Positions 43,222 through 53,086 of a stretch of DNA of 64,000 nt are shown in pieces. Each line of letters begins with the position of its first letter. Positions within the stretch are counted from its first letter, which is position 1. The position numbers were made by a program, and so were the translations under genes. A model generated the notes under the pieces. That model did no database searches, was not told the origin of the DNA, and saw nothing but the letters and a program-made list of their open reading frames with translations. The DNA is from Alphaproteobacteria bacterium UBA998 (GTDB lineage Bacteria > Pseudomonadota > Alphaproteobacteria > Rickettsiales > UBA998), in contig DBAY01000007.1 in assembly GCA_002291925.1 (NCBI GenBank), positions 1 to 64,000 on the forward strand. The letters run 5' to 3'.

Positions 43222-45932
43222 CTTAACTGTCCGTGACAATGCTTGAACTTCTTGCCTGAGCCGCAGGGGCAGGCATCGTTGCGCCCAACGCGGCCCCACG
43301 TCGTGGGGTCGGCGGGGTTGACGGGGCCGCTGACTGTGCGGCGCACCACGGGCGCGCCTTCCGGCAGGCCGTGTGGCTGCGCGGCGGGGTCATCGCGGCC
43401 TTCGCGCATATGCTGGGGCGGGGCCATCTCTTCCAGCGGTTCCGGGGGCAAATTGACGCGAATCTGCAGATGGGCGAGGCGGGAGATAGTGACCTCGCGC
43501 AGCTGGGTGAGCATCCGCTCGAACAGGCCGAATGCTTCTGATTTGTATTCATTCAGCGGGTCACGCTGCGCATAGGCGCGCAGATTGATGCCGCCGCGCA
43601 GATGGTCGAGCGACAGCAGGTGGTCCTTCCACAGTTGATCCAGCGTCTGCAGCAGGATGCGCTTCTTTGCCATCTTCATGATGTCCGGCGTGTATTCGGC
43701 ATCCTTGGCGGCGAACAGCTCGGCCGTGGCCGCGTTCAACCGCGTGCGGATTTCCTCATCGGCAATGCCTTCCTCCTTCACCCACTGCGAGGCGGGCAGG
43801 TGCAGGCCATAGACGCGGAACAGCTCTTTCTCCAGCCCTTCGCCGTCCCACTGTTCGGGATAGGATTTGGGCGGGATGTGGGCTTCCACAAGCAGGTCGT
43901 TCACGTCCTGGCGCATGTCGTTGATGGTGTCGGTGAGGTCGTCGGCTTCCATCAACTCGATGCGTTGTTCATAGATGACCTTGCGCTGGTCGTTCATCAC
44001 GTCGTCGAACTTCAGCAGGTTCTTGCGGATGTCGTAGTTGCGCGCTTCCACCTTGCCCTGCGCGCGCTCGATGGCGCGGTTCATCCATGGGTGAATGATG
44101 GCCTCGCCCTCTTTCATGCCAAGCTTCTGCAGCATGCCATCGATGCGCTCGGAGCCGAAAATGCGCATCAGGTCGTCTTCGAGCGAGATGAAGAATTTCG
44201 ACGCGCCGGGGTCACCCTGACGGCCGGAGCGGCCGCGCAACTGGTTGTCGATGCGGCGGGATTCGTGGCGCTCGGTACCGATGACGTACAGGCCGCCGGC
44301 TTCCAGCACCGTCTGCTTATCGCGCTCCACCTCTTCCTTGATCTGCTCGGCGAGTACAATGCGCTGTGCCTCGCCTTTCGCGTTCGCGGTTTCCTCCTCG
44401 ATTCGCATCTCCGCGTTGCCGCCGAGTTTGATGTCGGTGCCGCGGCCCGCCATGTTGGTGGCGATGGTCACCGCGCCGGGGCGCCCGGCCTGCCCGACGA
44501 TGTAGGCTTCCTTCTCGTGGTGGCGCGCGTTCAGGACCTGGTGCGGGACTTTTGCTTTTTTCAGCAGGCTGGAGAGGTGCTCCGATTTCTCGATGGAAAC
44601 CGTCCCCACCAGCACCGGCTGCTGGCGTTCGTGACATTCCTTGATAAGCGCGATCACCGCCTCGTTACGCTCGGCGGAGGTGCGGTAGATTTCATCGTCG
44701 AAATCCTCGCGGGATACGGCGACATTGGTCGGAATCTCAATGACCTCCAGGCTGTAGATGTCGGAGAATTCCGTGGCTTCCGTCATGGCGGTGCCGGTCA
44801 TGCCCGCGAGCTTCGGATAGAGGCGGAAATAATTCTGGAAGGTGATGGAAGCGAGGGTTTGGTTCTCGTTCTGAATGGCCACTTTTTCCTTGGCCTCGAG
44901 CGCCTGGTGCAGCCCGTCGGAATAACGCCGGCCTTCCATCATGCGGCCGGTGAATTCATCAATGATGATGACCTTGTTGTCCTTGACGATGTAATCCACG
45001 TCGCGCTGGAAGATGGTATGGGCCTTCAGCGCCTGATTCACGTGGTGCACGAGGCTGATGCTGCCGATGTCATAGAGGCTGGCATCGGCTTCGAGCAGGC
45101 CGCGCTCGCGCAGCAGCTCCTCCACCTTGTGCGTGCCCTCCTCATTGAGGGCGACGGCGCGGGTTTTCTCATCCTTCTCGTAATCTGCCGCCGTGAGCAG
45201 CGGCAGGATCTTATCCACCTCGACATAGAGCGCGGAATTGTCCTCTGTTGGGCCAGAGATGATGAGCGGCGTGCGTGCCTCGTCGATGAGGATGGAGTCC
45301 ACCTCGTCCACGATGGCGAAGTTGAAGGGGCGTTGCACCATCTGCAGGCGCGAGTATTTCATGTTGTCGCGCAGATAGTCGAAGCCGTACTCGTTGTTGG
45401 TGCCGTAGGTGATGTCGCAATTATAGGCTTCCTGACGCTCGAAATCGTCCTTGCCATGCACGATGGTGCCGACCGTGAGGCCGAGGAAGTTATAGAGCTT
45501 GCCCATCCACGCGGCGTCGCGGGTGGCGAGGTAATCATTCACCGTCACCACATGCACGCCCTTGCCCTCGAGCGCATTCAGGTACACGGGCAGAGTGGCG
45601 ACCAGCGTTTTGCCCTCGCCGGTTTTCATCTCGGCGATATTGCCCTCATGCAGCACCATGCCGCCGATCATCTGCACGTCGAAATGGCGCATGCCGAGCA
45701 CGCGCTTCGAGGCCTCGCGCACGGTGGCGAAGGCTTCCGGCAGCAGCTTGTCAAGCGGGATACCGTTCTTCAGGCGGGTGCGGAATTCTTCCGTTTTGGC
45801 GGCCAGCTCGGCGTCGGAGAGTTTCTCGAACTGCGGCTCCAGCCGGTTGATGGCGTCCACGCGCTGCATGTAGCCGCGCACGATGCGGTCGTTGGCGTTG
45901 CCGAAGAATTTGCGGGCGAGTCCCCCAAGCAT
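43218..45932 (-). CDS. secA: Preprotein translocase ATPase SecA
   Basis: Drives post-translational export through SecYEG. The 904-residue protein begins [18 protein letters not shown] and shows Walker [19 protein letters not shown]-type [20 protein letters not shown], the preprotein crosslinking region, helicase motif [10 protein letters not shown], and a C-terminal zinc-binding SEC-C tail with [14 protein letters not shown] for SecB/ribosome contact. The start at 45932 has AGGAT upstream; the frame extends to 46133 with no known domain. It is divergent from the parvulin gene, as in many alphaproteobacteria. Confidence 0.97.
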   Translation of the reverse strand: MLGGLARKFFGNANDRIVRGYMQRVDAINRLEPQFEKLSDAELAAKTEEFRTRLKNGIPLDKLLPEAFATVREASKRVLGMRHFDVQMIGGMVLHEGNIAEMKTGEGKTLVATLPVYLNALEGKGVHVVTVNDYLATRDAAWMGKLYNFLGLTVGTIVHGKDDFERQEAYNCDITYGTNNEYGFDYLRDNMKYSRLQMVQRPFNFAIVDEVDSILIDEARTPLIISGPTEDNSALYVEVDKILPLLTAADYEKDEKTRAVALNEEGTHKVEELLRERGLLEADASLYDIGSISLVHHVNQALKAHTIFQRDVDYIVKDNKVIIIDEFTGRMMEGRRYSDGLHQALEAKEKVAIQNENQTLASITFQNYFRLYPKLAGMTGTAMTEATEFSDIYSLEVIEIPTNVAVSREDFDDEIYRTSAERNEAVIALIKECHERQQPVLVGTVSIEKSEHLSSLLKKAKVPHQVLNARHHEKEAYIVGQAGRPGAVTIATNMAGRGTDIKLGGNAEMRIEEETANAKGEAQRIVLAEQIKEEVERDKQTVLEAGGLYVIGTERHESRRIDNQLRGRSGRQGDPGASKFFISLEDDLMRIFGSERIDGMLQKLGMKEGEAIIHPWMNRAIERAQGKVEARNYDIRKNLLKFDDVMNDQRKVIYEQRIELMEADDLTDTINDMRQDVNDLLVEAHIPPKSYPEQWDGEGLEKELFRVYGLHLPASQWVKEEGIADEEIRTRLNAATAELFAAKDAEYTPDIMKMAKKRILLQTLDQLWKDHLLSLDHLRGGINLRAYAQRDPLNEYKSEAFGLFERMLTQLREVTISRLAHLQIRVNLPPEPLEEMAPPQHMREGRDDPAAQPHGLPEGAPVVRRTVSGPVNPADPTTWGRVGRNDACPCGSGKKFKHCHGQLS

Positions 45933-46210
45933 GCGAAAAATCCTGTGTTGTCCGGCCTTGTTATTTAGGGCGGGCCGTGGGCGTTTGCGAGCGTTTACCG
46001 TGTGAAATTTCCCGGCCTGTCCGGGGTCTTGGTCGGCAGTGCGCTCCAGCATCGGAGGCAAGGGACGAAAAGGGCCGTACAAGCCTGAAAATTCAAGCCG
46101 CTCACTGATAGCGGGCAGGGGCTGGGCTGTCAATTCTCTCCGCTTGCCATCAGAAGGTTATTATGTAATACCCGCTATTAACCCCAACCCAAGCCTGCAG
46201 GATGCCTTCT

Positions 46211-47119
46211 ATGCGCCTCATTTCCCTCCTTTCCTCCGCTGCCTTCGTCGCGCTTGCCGCCGCGGCACCTCTCTATGCCGAAGAGCCCGCCAAGCCCGCC
46301 GCGAAAGAGGAAGCAAAGGATGATTACATCATGCTGCGCGTGAATGGCGAGGCCGTGCCGCGCTCCCGCGTGCTGGCCATCTGGCATGACCTGTTCCCGG
46401 ACGGCAAGGCCCCAGCCTTTGACAGCTTCGACGAAAAAGTGCGCATGAACGTGCTGCGCGGCATCGTCAGCGAGCAGCTGGTCTATGAAGAAGCCAAGAA
46501 ATCCGGCGTGGAAAACAGCCCGGAAGTGGCGGAGAAACTCGCCAAGCTGAAGGAAAAGCTGGTGACGCAGGCCTTCCTTGAGCAGAAGGCCGACGCCCGC
46601 GTAAGCGACGCGGAAATCCGCAAAATCTATGATCAAAAGGTCGCCGAGTTGAAAGGCAAGGAAGAAATCAAGGCGCGCCATATCCTCGTTGACAGCGAAG
46701 ACAAGGCAGAGGATATCGCCGAGAAGATCCGCAAGGGCGCCAAATTCGAGGACATCGCCAAGAAGGAATCGCTCGACAAGGGTACCGGCGTGAAGGGCGG
46801 CGATCTCGGCTGGTTCACCGAGGAGCAGATGGTGCCGGAATTCTCCAAGGCTGCCTTCAAGCTGAAGAAAGATGCCATCTCCGACCCGGTGAAGAGCAGC
46901 TTCGGCTGGCATATCATTCAGGTGCAGGACCGTCGCAAGGTCGAGGTGCCGCCCTATGAGCAGGTCAAAGGGAATTTCGCGCAGGAGCTGAAGGCCAAGG
47001 CGCTCAAAGACTATGTCGGCGAATTGCTGCAAGGCGCGAAGGTGCAGTATTTCGCGCCGGATGGCTCCGAGAAGCCGTTCAGCAAGGAACTGCCGAAGGA
47101 CAGCAAGGCCAAGGAATAA
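46211..47119 (+). CDS. Parvulin-type periplasmic peptidyl-prolyl isomerase
   Basis: A secreted PpiC/PrsA-type foldase. Residues 1-23 form a signal peptide (MRLISLLSSAAFVALAAAAP, then LYA). A SurA-like helical segment leads to one parvulin domain (about 150-250) with EEIKARHILVDSEDKAEDI, GGDLGWFTEEQMVPEF and SFGWHIIQVQDRR. The C-terminus is Lys-rich. The start at 46211 has AGGA eight bases upstream; 46202 is an alternative. It is divergent from secA and 7 bases ahead of argJ, the standard alphaproteobacterial order. Confidence 0.93.
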   Translation: MRLISLLSSAAFVALAAAAPLYAEEPAKPAAKEEAKDDYIMLRVNGEAVPRSRVLAIWHDLFPDGKAPAFDSFDEKVRMNVLRGIVSEQLVYEEAKKSGVENSPEVAEKLAKLKEKLVTQAFLEQKADARVSDAEIRKIYDQKVAELKGKEEIKARHILVDSEDKAEDIAEKIRKGAKFEDIAKKESLDKGTGVKGGDLGWFTEEQMVPEFSKAAFKLKKDAISDPVKSSFGWHIIQVQDRRKVEVPPYEQVKGNFAQELKAKALKDYVGELLQGAKVQYFAPDGSEKPFSKELPKDSKAKE

Positions 47120-47125
47120 CCGCGC

Positions 47126-48358
47126 ATGCCCTTGCCCGTCTCGCCGCTGGCGCCGAAAGAGTTTCCGACGCTCGTCCCGCTGCCCGGCGTGAGGATGGCC
47201 GCGGCGGAAGCCGGCGTGCGCTACAAGAACCGCACGGATGTCTGGTTGGCACTGCTGCCGGAAGGCACGCAGGCGGCCGGCGTGCTGACGCGCTCGCTGA
47301 CCGCCAGTGCCCCGGTGGAATGGTGCCGCCATGCGCTGAGCTTCGGCACGGGCCGCGCGGTCATCGTCAATTCCGGCAACTCCAATGCATTCACCGGCCG
47401 TCGCGGCGTGGAAGCCGTGCAGGGCACGGTGCAGGGCGTGGCGAAGGCCGTGGGTTGCAAGCCGGAGGAAGTGTTCATCGCGTCCACCGGCGTCATCGGT
47501 GAACCGTTGCCTTACCAGAAAATTCTCGATGCCCTCCCGGCGCTGATGCAGGGGCAAGGGGGCGAGGACTGGATGGGCGCCGCCAAGGCCATCATGACTA
47601 CCGACACCTTCCCCAAGCTCGCCCGCCGCACAGCGCGCATCGGCGGGGTGGAGGTGACGCTGCAGGGCATCGCCAAGGGCTCCGGCATGATCGCACCGGA
47701 CATGGCGACTATGCTGGCGTTTGTGTTCACGGATGCGGCCATCGACGCGCCCATTCTGCAGACGCTGCTTTCGCGCGCCAATCATAAGAGCTTCAACAGC
47801 ATCACGGTGGATAGTGATACGTCCACCAGTGATACCTGCCTGCTCTTTGCCACGGGCAGCGCGGGCAACCCGAAACTGGCGGATGCGGGTGATCCGCTGC
47901 TCGATGAATTCCGCACGGCGCTGAACGCGTTGATGCTTGATTTGGCGTTGCTTATCGTCAAGGACGGTGAGGGGGCGACCAAGCTGGTCACTGTGCGCGT
48001 CACCGGTGCGGAGGACGAAGCCGCCGCGCGCCGCATCGCGCTCAGCATTGCCAACTCGCCGCTGGTGAAAACCGCGGTGGCGGGTGAGGACCCGAACTGG
48101 GGCCGCATCGTGGCGGCGGTGGGCAAATCCGGCGCCTGGGCCGACCGCGACCGCCTGCGCATCCATATCGGCGACACGCTGGTGGCCGAGGAGGGCATGG
48201 TGCACCCCGACTACCGCGAGCCGGAAGCCGCCGCCCACATGAAAGGCCAGGACATCCGCTTCACCGTCGATGTCGGGGTCGGCGACGCGGAAGCCACCGT
48301 CTGGACCTGCGACCTGACCGAGCAATACATCAAGATCAACGCTGACTATCGGAGCTGA
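47126..48358 (+). CDS. argJ: Bifunctional ornithine acetyltransferase/N-acetylglutamate synthase ArgJ
   Basis: Recycles the acetyl group from N-acetylornithine to glutamate in arginine synthesis. The 410-residue protein is processed into alpha and beta chains at A194-T195 in GSGMIAPDMATML, T195 becoming the nucleophile. Other landmarks are NSGNSNAFTG, FIASTGVIGE and ITVDSDTSTSD. Length is normal. It lies between the parvulin gene and a GNAT gene that starts one base past its stop. It may work as N-acetylglutamate synthase too; sequence alone does not decide. Confidence 0.95.
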   Translation: MPLPVSPLAPKEFPTLVPLPGVRMAAAEAGVRYKNRTDVWLALLPEGTQAAGVLTRSLTASAPVEWCRHALSFGTGRAVIVNSGNSNAFTGRRGVEAVQGTVQGVAKAVGCKPEEVFIASTGVIGEPLPYQKILDALPALMQGQGGEDWMGAAKAIMTTDTFPKLARRTARIGGVEVTLQGIAKGSGMIAPDMATMLAFVFTDAAIDAPILQTLLSRANHKSFNSITVDSDTSTSDTCLLFATGSAGNPKLADAGDPLLDEFRTALNALMLDLALLIVKDGEGATKLVTVRVTGAEDEAAARRIALSIANSPLVKTAVAGEDPNWGRIVAAVGKSGAWADRDRLRIHIGDTLVAEEGMVHPDYREPEAAAHMKGQDIRFTVDVGVGDAEATVWTCDLTEQYIKINADYRS

Positions 48359-48359
48359 C

Positions 48360-48848
48360 ATGCCTGCCCCTCTCGACATTCGCCATTGCACCGAAGCCGA
48401 CATCCCAACACTGATGTTCTTCATCCGTTCGCTAGCGGAGTATGAGAAGCTGCTGCACGAGGTGACGGTGACGGAAGAAATTCTCCGTCAGTCGCTGTTC
48501 GGCCCGACGCCGAAGGCCTACGCGGTGCTGGCCGAGCAGGGCGGGGTGGCGGTGGGCTTCGCCGTCTATTTCCACAATTTCTCCACCTTCCTCGGCACGC
48601 ATGGGCTGTACGTGGAAGATCTTTACGTACTGCCGGAATATCGCGGGCAGGGCATCGGCAAGGCGCTGCTGTCGTGGCTGGCGCGCAAGGCGCTGATGGA
48701 TGGCTGCGGCCGCATGGAATGGTGGGCGCTCGACTGGAACGAGCCTTCCATCAGCTTCTACAAGAACCTCGGCGCCATGACGATGGATGAGTGGACGGTG
48801 TTTCGCATCACCAAGGACCGCATGCGCCAGCTGGCGGACATGGTTTAA
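48360..48848 (+). CDS. GNAT acetyltransferase (diamine acetyltransferase-like)
   Basis: A 162-residue GNAT protein: IRHCTEADIPTLMFFI at the start, VEDLYVLPEYRGQGIGKALLSWLA (acetyl-CoA motif A), and WWALDWNEPSISFYKNLGA, which resemble spermidine/spermine N1-acetyltransferases. It is one base after argJ and part of the argJ-mutT operon. The substrate is likely to be a small amine or amino acid; not proven. Confidence 0.88.
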   Translation: MPAPLDIRHCTEADIPTLMFFIRSLAEYEKLLHEVTVTEEILRQSLFGPTPKAYAVLAEQGGVAVGFAVYFHNFSTFLGTHGLYVEDLYVLPEYRGQGIGKALLSWLARKALMDGCGRMEWWALDWNEPSISFYKNLGAMTMDEWTVFRITKDRMRQLADMV

Positions 48849-48866
48849 TGGAGTTTAGGGAACAAT

Positions 48867-49355
48867 ATGAAAATCGCCAAGAGAATCGCCGTCAATGACA
48901 GCAAGTTTGCCATGTGGCGGATGGCTATCGTGCTGAGCCACAGCGATCATGGACTTTCAAATTCTGAGATAAACCTAATCCACGAATACTGGGAAAACTT
49001 CGATTTTTCCGAGCCGCAGATGGCGCAGTTGGAAGACGATTTTCGCACCCCACCCGCTTTCGATACGGTGTGGCCACTGATCACGGACAAGCTGGACCGC
49101 GCCCATCTGATCAATTTCGCGCTTGTGCTGTTCAACGTAGACGGCGATTTTTCCTATATGGAGCAAGTGCTGTGGGAGAAGATAAACCGTCTTCACGCGC
49201 AGACAATTGACATCAAGAAAGCCATGGCCGAGGCGCGTCAGGCCACCCAGGATTTCCTCACGGAAGAGCGCGCCAAACTGGATGAGGAGTTCGCCAAGGA
49301 ACCGTTCCTGCGCAAGGCTCTCCATTTCCTTACGTTTTATTCGGAACGCTGGTAG
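48867..49355 (+). CDS. TerB-like helical protein of unknown function
   Basis: A 162-residue, alpha-helical soluble protein. Its layout (a helix with WRMAIVLSHSDHGLSNSEINLI, then acidic DFSEPQMAQLEDDF, LINFALVLFNVDGDFSYMEQ) resembles the TerB/DUF533 fold, in which acidic helices bind metal, but the match is loose. It lies in the GNAT-mutT operon, 5 bases before the mutT start. I cannot give it a function. Confidence 0.7.
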   Translation: MKIAKRIAVNDSKFAMWRMAIVLSHSDHGLSNSEINLIHEYWENFDFSEPQMAQLEDDFRTPPAFDTVWPLITDKLDRAHLINFALVLFNVDGDFSYMEQVLWEKINRLHAQTIDIKKAMAEARQATQDFLTEERAKLDEEFAKEPFLRKALHFLTFYSERW

Positions 49356-49360
49356 ACGTG

Positions 49361-49828
49361 ATGCTTTTCGTCGTCGCGGCGGCGTTGATCGATGCCGATG
49401 GCCGCGTGTTGCTGACGCAGCGCCCCGAAGGCAAGGTGCTGGCGGGTTTGTGGGAGTTTCCCGGCGGCAAGATCGGCGCGGAGGAAACGCCTGAGCAGGC
49501 CCTGAAGCGGGAATTGCGTGAGGAGCTGGGCATCCTTACCTCGGCGGGCTGCTTTCATCCCATCAGCTTCGTCACCCATCCGCTGAATGATGCGCGCCTG
49601 CCGGACGTGCCCTACCAGCCCGGCGGCTGTGACCCGTTGAAAGCCGACCCGCTGCTGCACCCGGACGAGATGCTTCTGCTGATGCTCTATGCCTGCCGCC
49701 GCTGGCACGGCACCCCGGAAGGCCGCGAGGGGCAGGCCATGAAATGGCTGCGGGTGAACGAAATGCGCGACTACCCCATGCCCCCGGCGGACGTACCCTT
49801 GGTGGCGGCGCTACGGCAGGTGCTTTAG
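49361..49828 (+). CDS. mutT: Nudix hydrolase, MutT (8-oxo-dGTP diphosphatase) family
   Basis: Removes oxidised guanine nucleotides from the pool. The 155-residue protein carries the complete Nudix box G-x5-E-x7-REUxEE-x-GU in GGKIGAEETPEQALKRELRE (then ELGI). The N-terminal QRPEGKVLAGLWEFPGG follows the MutT pattern. It ends the argJ-GNAT operon; an argJ-mutT pair after secA and a parvulin gene is common in alphaproteobacteria. ATG 49361 is used; GTG 49358 is possible. Confidence 0.92.
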   Translation: MLFVVAAALIDADGRVLLTQRPEGKVLAGLWEFPGGKIGAEETPEQALKRELREELGILTSAGCFHPISFVTHPLNDARLPDVPYQPGGCDPLKADPLLHPDEMLLLMLYACRRWHGTPEGREGQAMKWLRVNEMRDYPMPPADVPLVAALRQVL

Positions 49829-49879
49829 GCGACTGCCCGTGTGAATTGTCGCGTCGCTTGCGCTCCCTCGCCATGACGG

Positions 49880-50240
49880 TGCCCTACTCGTCATGCTGAA
49901 CTCGTTTCAGCATCTTTCAATAATAGGCCCTGAAACGAGTTCAGGGCGACGCCATCAATGCAGCCGTCATTCCGAACGACCAACGGGAGAAGGAATCTTT
50001 CTACAGGGACACTCTCGGATAGGCTGCCTGTATAAAGATTCTTCACATCCGTTCGGAATGACAAGTAAATGTCACCTCGGCGCATGCCGGGGTCTGGCGT
50101 ATCCTCACCGGGAAACCCCGCATCACGTGCGAAGTGACATTCTTTCCAAACTCGTCATTCCGGGACGCGTCAGCGTGCCCGGAATCTGATCGCGATAGGG
50201 GAAAAGATCCTGCGCAGCCTGCGGCTCGCAGGATGACGTT
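49880..50240. repeat. Intergenic array of short palindromic modules (copy 2)
   Basis: No gene lies in 49829-50259. It contains GTCATGCTGAA/TTTCAGCAT (about 49890-49915), a nested hairpin with arms CGTCATTCCGAAC (49964-49976) and GTTCGGAATGAC (50051-50062), as at 33-130, a CACGTGCGAAGTGAC module (about 50124-50138), CGTCATTCCGGG/CCCGGAATCT (about 50153-50186) and ATCCTGCG/CGCAGGAT (about 50207-50234). Several modules are those of the 4617-4868 array. Confidence 0.85.
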
Positions 50241-50259
50241 TGCAATTTATAAAGTGCGC

Positions 50260-52110
50260 TTATTGCAGTCCGACCGCGGCCTGTTGCACGGGGTGCACGG
50301 GCGGGTGCAGCACGGCGTCCTGGGCGTGCACGTGCACGGAAGGAGCCTCCGGCGTGGCGAGGGTGCGCACCTGCGAGGGGGCCGATTGCGTAGCGGTGGC
50401 CGCCGACGCGGCGGGGGCTTTGGCTGGCGGTTCCTGGCGCAGGCGCAGATCGGTCAGGGCGCGCTCGACATGCGGAAGGTAGACCTGGTCATAGGCTTCG
50501 GTGAGGCCCGGCACGACGAAGTTGAGCAATTCCGGCTGCTCGCGGTAACGCACGAACCGCATCCCGGCATAGCGGGAATTCACCTCGGCCATGCGCTTTT
50601 CCGGCTCTGAATACCCGCTGAGCGTCAGCTTTGGGCTTTCCGCGTTCAGGTTGTTCCACGCCTCGTTCACCAGCGTGTAGAGCGAGTTCATATCGGCGTT
50701 GCCGCGTATCTTCGACCACGGCTTGCCGCTCACCGCGAACTGGGTTTCCACTTGTTGCTCAAGGGCGGCTTTTTCCTCCGGCGTGGCGGCGCGCATCCAC
50801 TGGCCGACGACCTCACGCAGCTGCGTCAGGCGCTGGCGGTCGGAGAGCGCGAGCGCGTCGGTGCGCGCGATGTCGGTGGGTGTGAGGTAATTCGGATAGA
50901 CCGTGTGCGTGATTTCATGCACCAGCGTATCCTGCGACTTGTCCGGCCCGGTGCCGCCGGAGACATAAATGTGATCGATGCCGAGCACGTCGTCCGCATG
51001 CGCCTTGCTGTGGCGGTTGAGGCCAAGCAGCCCGCCGCCATTGAGCGAGCCCGCCGGGCTGTAGACAATGTCGCCGCCCTTGCGGAAGAAGGCTTCCGTC
51101 ACAGCTGGTGGCAGCAGGCGCAGGCGTCCCGCGATGTCCTGCTCGATTTTCTCAATGTCAGGCGAGACTTCGGTCTTGCCGTGGAAATAGCCTTGCAGCG
51201 CGCGGATTTTCTGCTCGATGCGCGGCGCGATGCCCGCCATGATCTGCTCATGCACGCCCGCATGGGCCATGCCCGGCTGGGTGCGGCCGATCTTCCAGTT
51301 CTCCACCGCATTGGCGGCAAATTTGTGATCTGGCAGGTGATTCACCAGGCGCGTGATATCCTGCACGTAGGCCTCATCCACACCAAGCGCCTTGCCGACG
51401 GCGGCGAGGCCGCCTTCTTGGGCCACCTTGCGGATGGCTGCGCCGTCCAAGCCCGTGTAGGTCTGCAGCTTGGCAAAAAGCATATCGGCATTGTGCGGTT
51501 GCGCGGCCAGCGGACCGGCGAGGCCGTTCAGGCCCTGGTCATGCTTACCCTCCACCGCTTTTTCCAGCAGCAGGTACATGCCGATGCCGTTTTTCAGCGC
51601 CTCGATCTGATCCGGCTTCAGCGGCTTGTCTTCCTGCAGCAGCTTGACGAAGGCGGCAAACGGCGCGGCCGATTTCTCGTCATGCGCGGCAGCGTCCGGG
51701 TCTTTGCCGGTGGTGGTCTTCTTGATGTAATGCTGGATCATGTCCGACAAGCGCGCGCCTTCGGCTTCCGCGGAAAGCGGGATGAGGTCGGACAGGCTCG
51801 CCACGATGGAGAGGCGGCCCGGCGCGGTGAACCACATCGGCTCCTGGTGGGTGAAGACCTTCTGCAACTTGGCGCGCAGGGCAGGCTGGTTTTCAGCTTT
51901 AAGCTCCTGCGGATGGACGGTCAGGAAAGTCTCGTCGCCCTGGCCGACATAGGCATCGCCGAGCACCATGATGCGGTGCTCGTGCTGGAAGCGCGTGGGG
52001 TCGAACGGGGCGGGGGCGGGCGCGGCGGACTGCGCCTGCGCCATCATGGCGTTGAGGTCTCCTGCCTGGGGCGTGGCGGCAAGGGCGTCGGTGGCTTTTT
52101 GCAGATCCAT
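50260..52110 (-). CDS. Putative zinc metallopeptidase without signal peptide
   Basis: A 616-residue protein of unknown family with a zincin motif HEITH (H398, E399, H402) inside DTLVHEITHTVYPNY. A glutamate in SEPEKRMAEVNSRYAG (E504 or E509) is a likely third ligand, about 105 residues on, like the lethal-factor-type gluzincins. The N-terminal 390 residues are mixed helical, with no membrane helix or signal peptide. The C-terminal 50 residues are Pro/Ala-rich and disordered. This composition recurs in the unknown proteins at 7036 and 59405. It could be a secreted effector peptidase; that is inference. Confidence 0.6.
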   Translation of the reverse strand: MDLQKATDALAATPQAGDLNAMMAQAQSAAPAPAPFDPTRFQHEHRIMVLGDAYVGQGDETFLTVHPQELKAENQPALRAKLQKVFTHQEPMWFTAPGRLSIVASLSDLIPLSAEAEGARLSDMIQHYIKKTTTGKDPDAAAHDEKSAAPFAAFVKLLQEDKPLKPDQIEALKNGIGMYLLLEKAVEGKHDQGLNGLAGPLAAQPHNADMLFAKLQTYTGLDGAAIRKVAQEGGLAAVGKALGVDEAYVQDITRLVNHLPDHKFAANAVENWKIGRTQPGMAHAGVHEQIMAGIAPRIEQKIRALQGYFHGKTEVSPDIEKIEQDIAGRLRLLPPAVTEAFFRKGGDIVYSPAGSLNGGGLLGLNRHSKAHADDVLGIDHIYVSGGTGPDKSQDTLVHEITHTVYPNYLTPTDIARTDALALSDRQRLTQLREVVGQWMRAATPEEKAALEQQVETQFAVSGKPWSKIRGNADMNSLYTLVNEAWNNLNAESPKLTLSGYSEPEKRMAEVNSRYAGMRFVRYREQPELLNFVVPGLTEAYDQVYLPHVERALTDLRLRQEPPAKAPAASAATATQSAPSQVRTLATPEAPSVHVHAQDAVLHPPVHPVQQAAVGLQ

Positions 52111-52192
52111 GCACTTACTTTAGCAAACGGGATTGTTAACGTGTGTGACAGTGTTGTGAAATTTCCACCTGAGGAGCCCTAAGGTGGCGCCC

Positions 52193-53068
52193 TTAAGTCA
52201 TTGTTTTGAAATAATCCATAAGCGAGGTCTGGCCGCTGCCCCGGCGGGCGGGCTGCTGCTGGGAGGCATGCGGCGCCCACGCGGTAAGGGTGAGCAGCTC
52301 AAAGGTGGCGGGGATGCGGCCTTCCGCATCGGCGTAGCGTTCCTGATAGAGGGCGGCGGCGCGCAGCAGGGTGGCGCGGCGGCTAAGGGTGCGGCGGCGG
52401 GCGGTGAGCGCATTGGTTTCGCCCATGGCCCGCAATTCACCCATCAGCGTGAGTGCGTCCGGGTACGTGACGGTCAGCAGGTCGCTATCGATGACGGGCA
52501 GGGCGAACCCGGCCCGTTGCAGCAGGCCGCCCGCATCGCGCACCTCCACGAAGGGGGAGACGCGCGGGCTGATGCCGCCCTCGATCTCCAATTCCGCGTC
52601 GGCGAGGCAGGCACGCAATTCTTGCAACGTGCGCGCCCCCGGAACGATGGCGAGAAACAGCCCGTCCGGCTTCAGGGCACGGCGCAGCTGGATGAGCGCG
52701 CCGGGGAGGTCGTTCACCCAATGCAAATAGAAGGCGCTGAAGACGGCGTCGAAGGTGCCCTCGCCAAAGGGCAGCCATTCCTCATCCGCGACGAGCCGCA
52801 GGCCGGTGGGCGGCAGCATGGCCGGCGCGGCGTCGGCCTGCACCAGCTGCGCGATGCCGCCGCGCCCGGCCAGCGCCTCGGCAAGGATGCCCTGATGCGC
52901 GCCAAGCGCGAGGGCGTTCGGGAAGCGGTGCGTCAGGTCGTCCAGCCGGTCCGCCAGCCGCTCCGAGGCTTCGCGCACGAGAAAATCCACCGCGCCGAAA
53001 CCGGGTGCGCGGCGCTGACGCCGGGCGCGCCAGAGGGGGCGGTCAAAGATGTTGCGCTCGTCCTGCAT
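52193..53068 (-). CDS. SAM-dependent methyltransferase (BioC/NDUFAF5-like)
   Basis: A 291-residue class I methyltransferase. Residues about 35-150 show DLTHRFPNALALGAHQG (motif I), the acidic QADAAP, LPFGEGTFDAVFSAFYLHWVNDLPG and LKPDGLFLAIVPG. It resembles NDUFAF5/BioC-like proteins that are often next to comF in alphaproteobacteria. NDUFAF5 hydroxylates an Arg of complex I; this protein's reaction is not known. The start at 53068 is 18 bases from the divergent comF start. Confidence 0.8.
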   Translation of the reverse strand: MQDERNIFDRPLWRARRQRRAPGFGAVDFLVREASERLADRLDDLTHRFPNALALGAHQGILAEALAGRGGIAQLVQADAAPAMLPPTGLRLVADEEWLPFGEGTFDAVFSAFYLHWVNDLPGALIQLRRALKPDGLFLAIVPGARTLQELRACLADAELEIEGGISPRVSPFVEVRDAGGLLQRAGFALPVIDSDLLTVTYPDALTLMGELRAMGETNALTARRRTLSRRATLLRAAALYQERYADAEGRIPATFELLTLTAWAPHASQQQPARRGSGQTSLMDYFKTMT

Positions 53069-53086
53069 GGGGGGCAGGATACGGCG

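Noticed and set aside
43602..45968. 788-codon open frame opposite secA
   Set aside because: It lies wholly antisense to a well-supported secA. High-GC coding DNA leaves the opposite strand open; the protein is low-complexity and without domains.
46178..48424. 748-codon open frame opposite the parvulin gene and argJ
   Set aside because: Antisense to two recognised genes with normal family motifs; composition (Gly/Ala/His/Arg-rich) is that of a shadow frame.
50752..52182. 476-codon plus-strand open frame opposite the metallopeptidase gene
   Set aside because: The minus-strand frame has a coherent protein with HExxH; the plus-strand product is a basic shadow.
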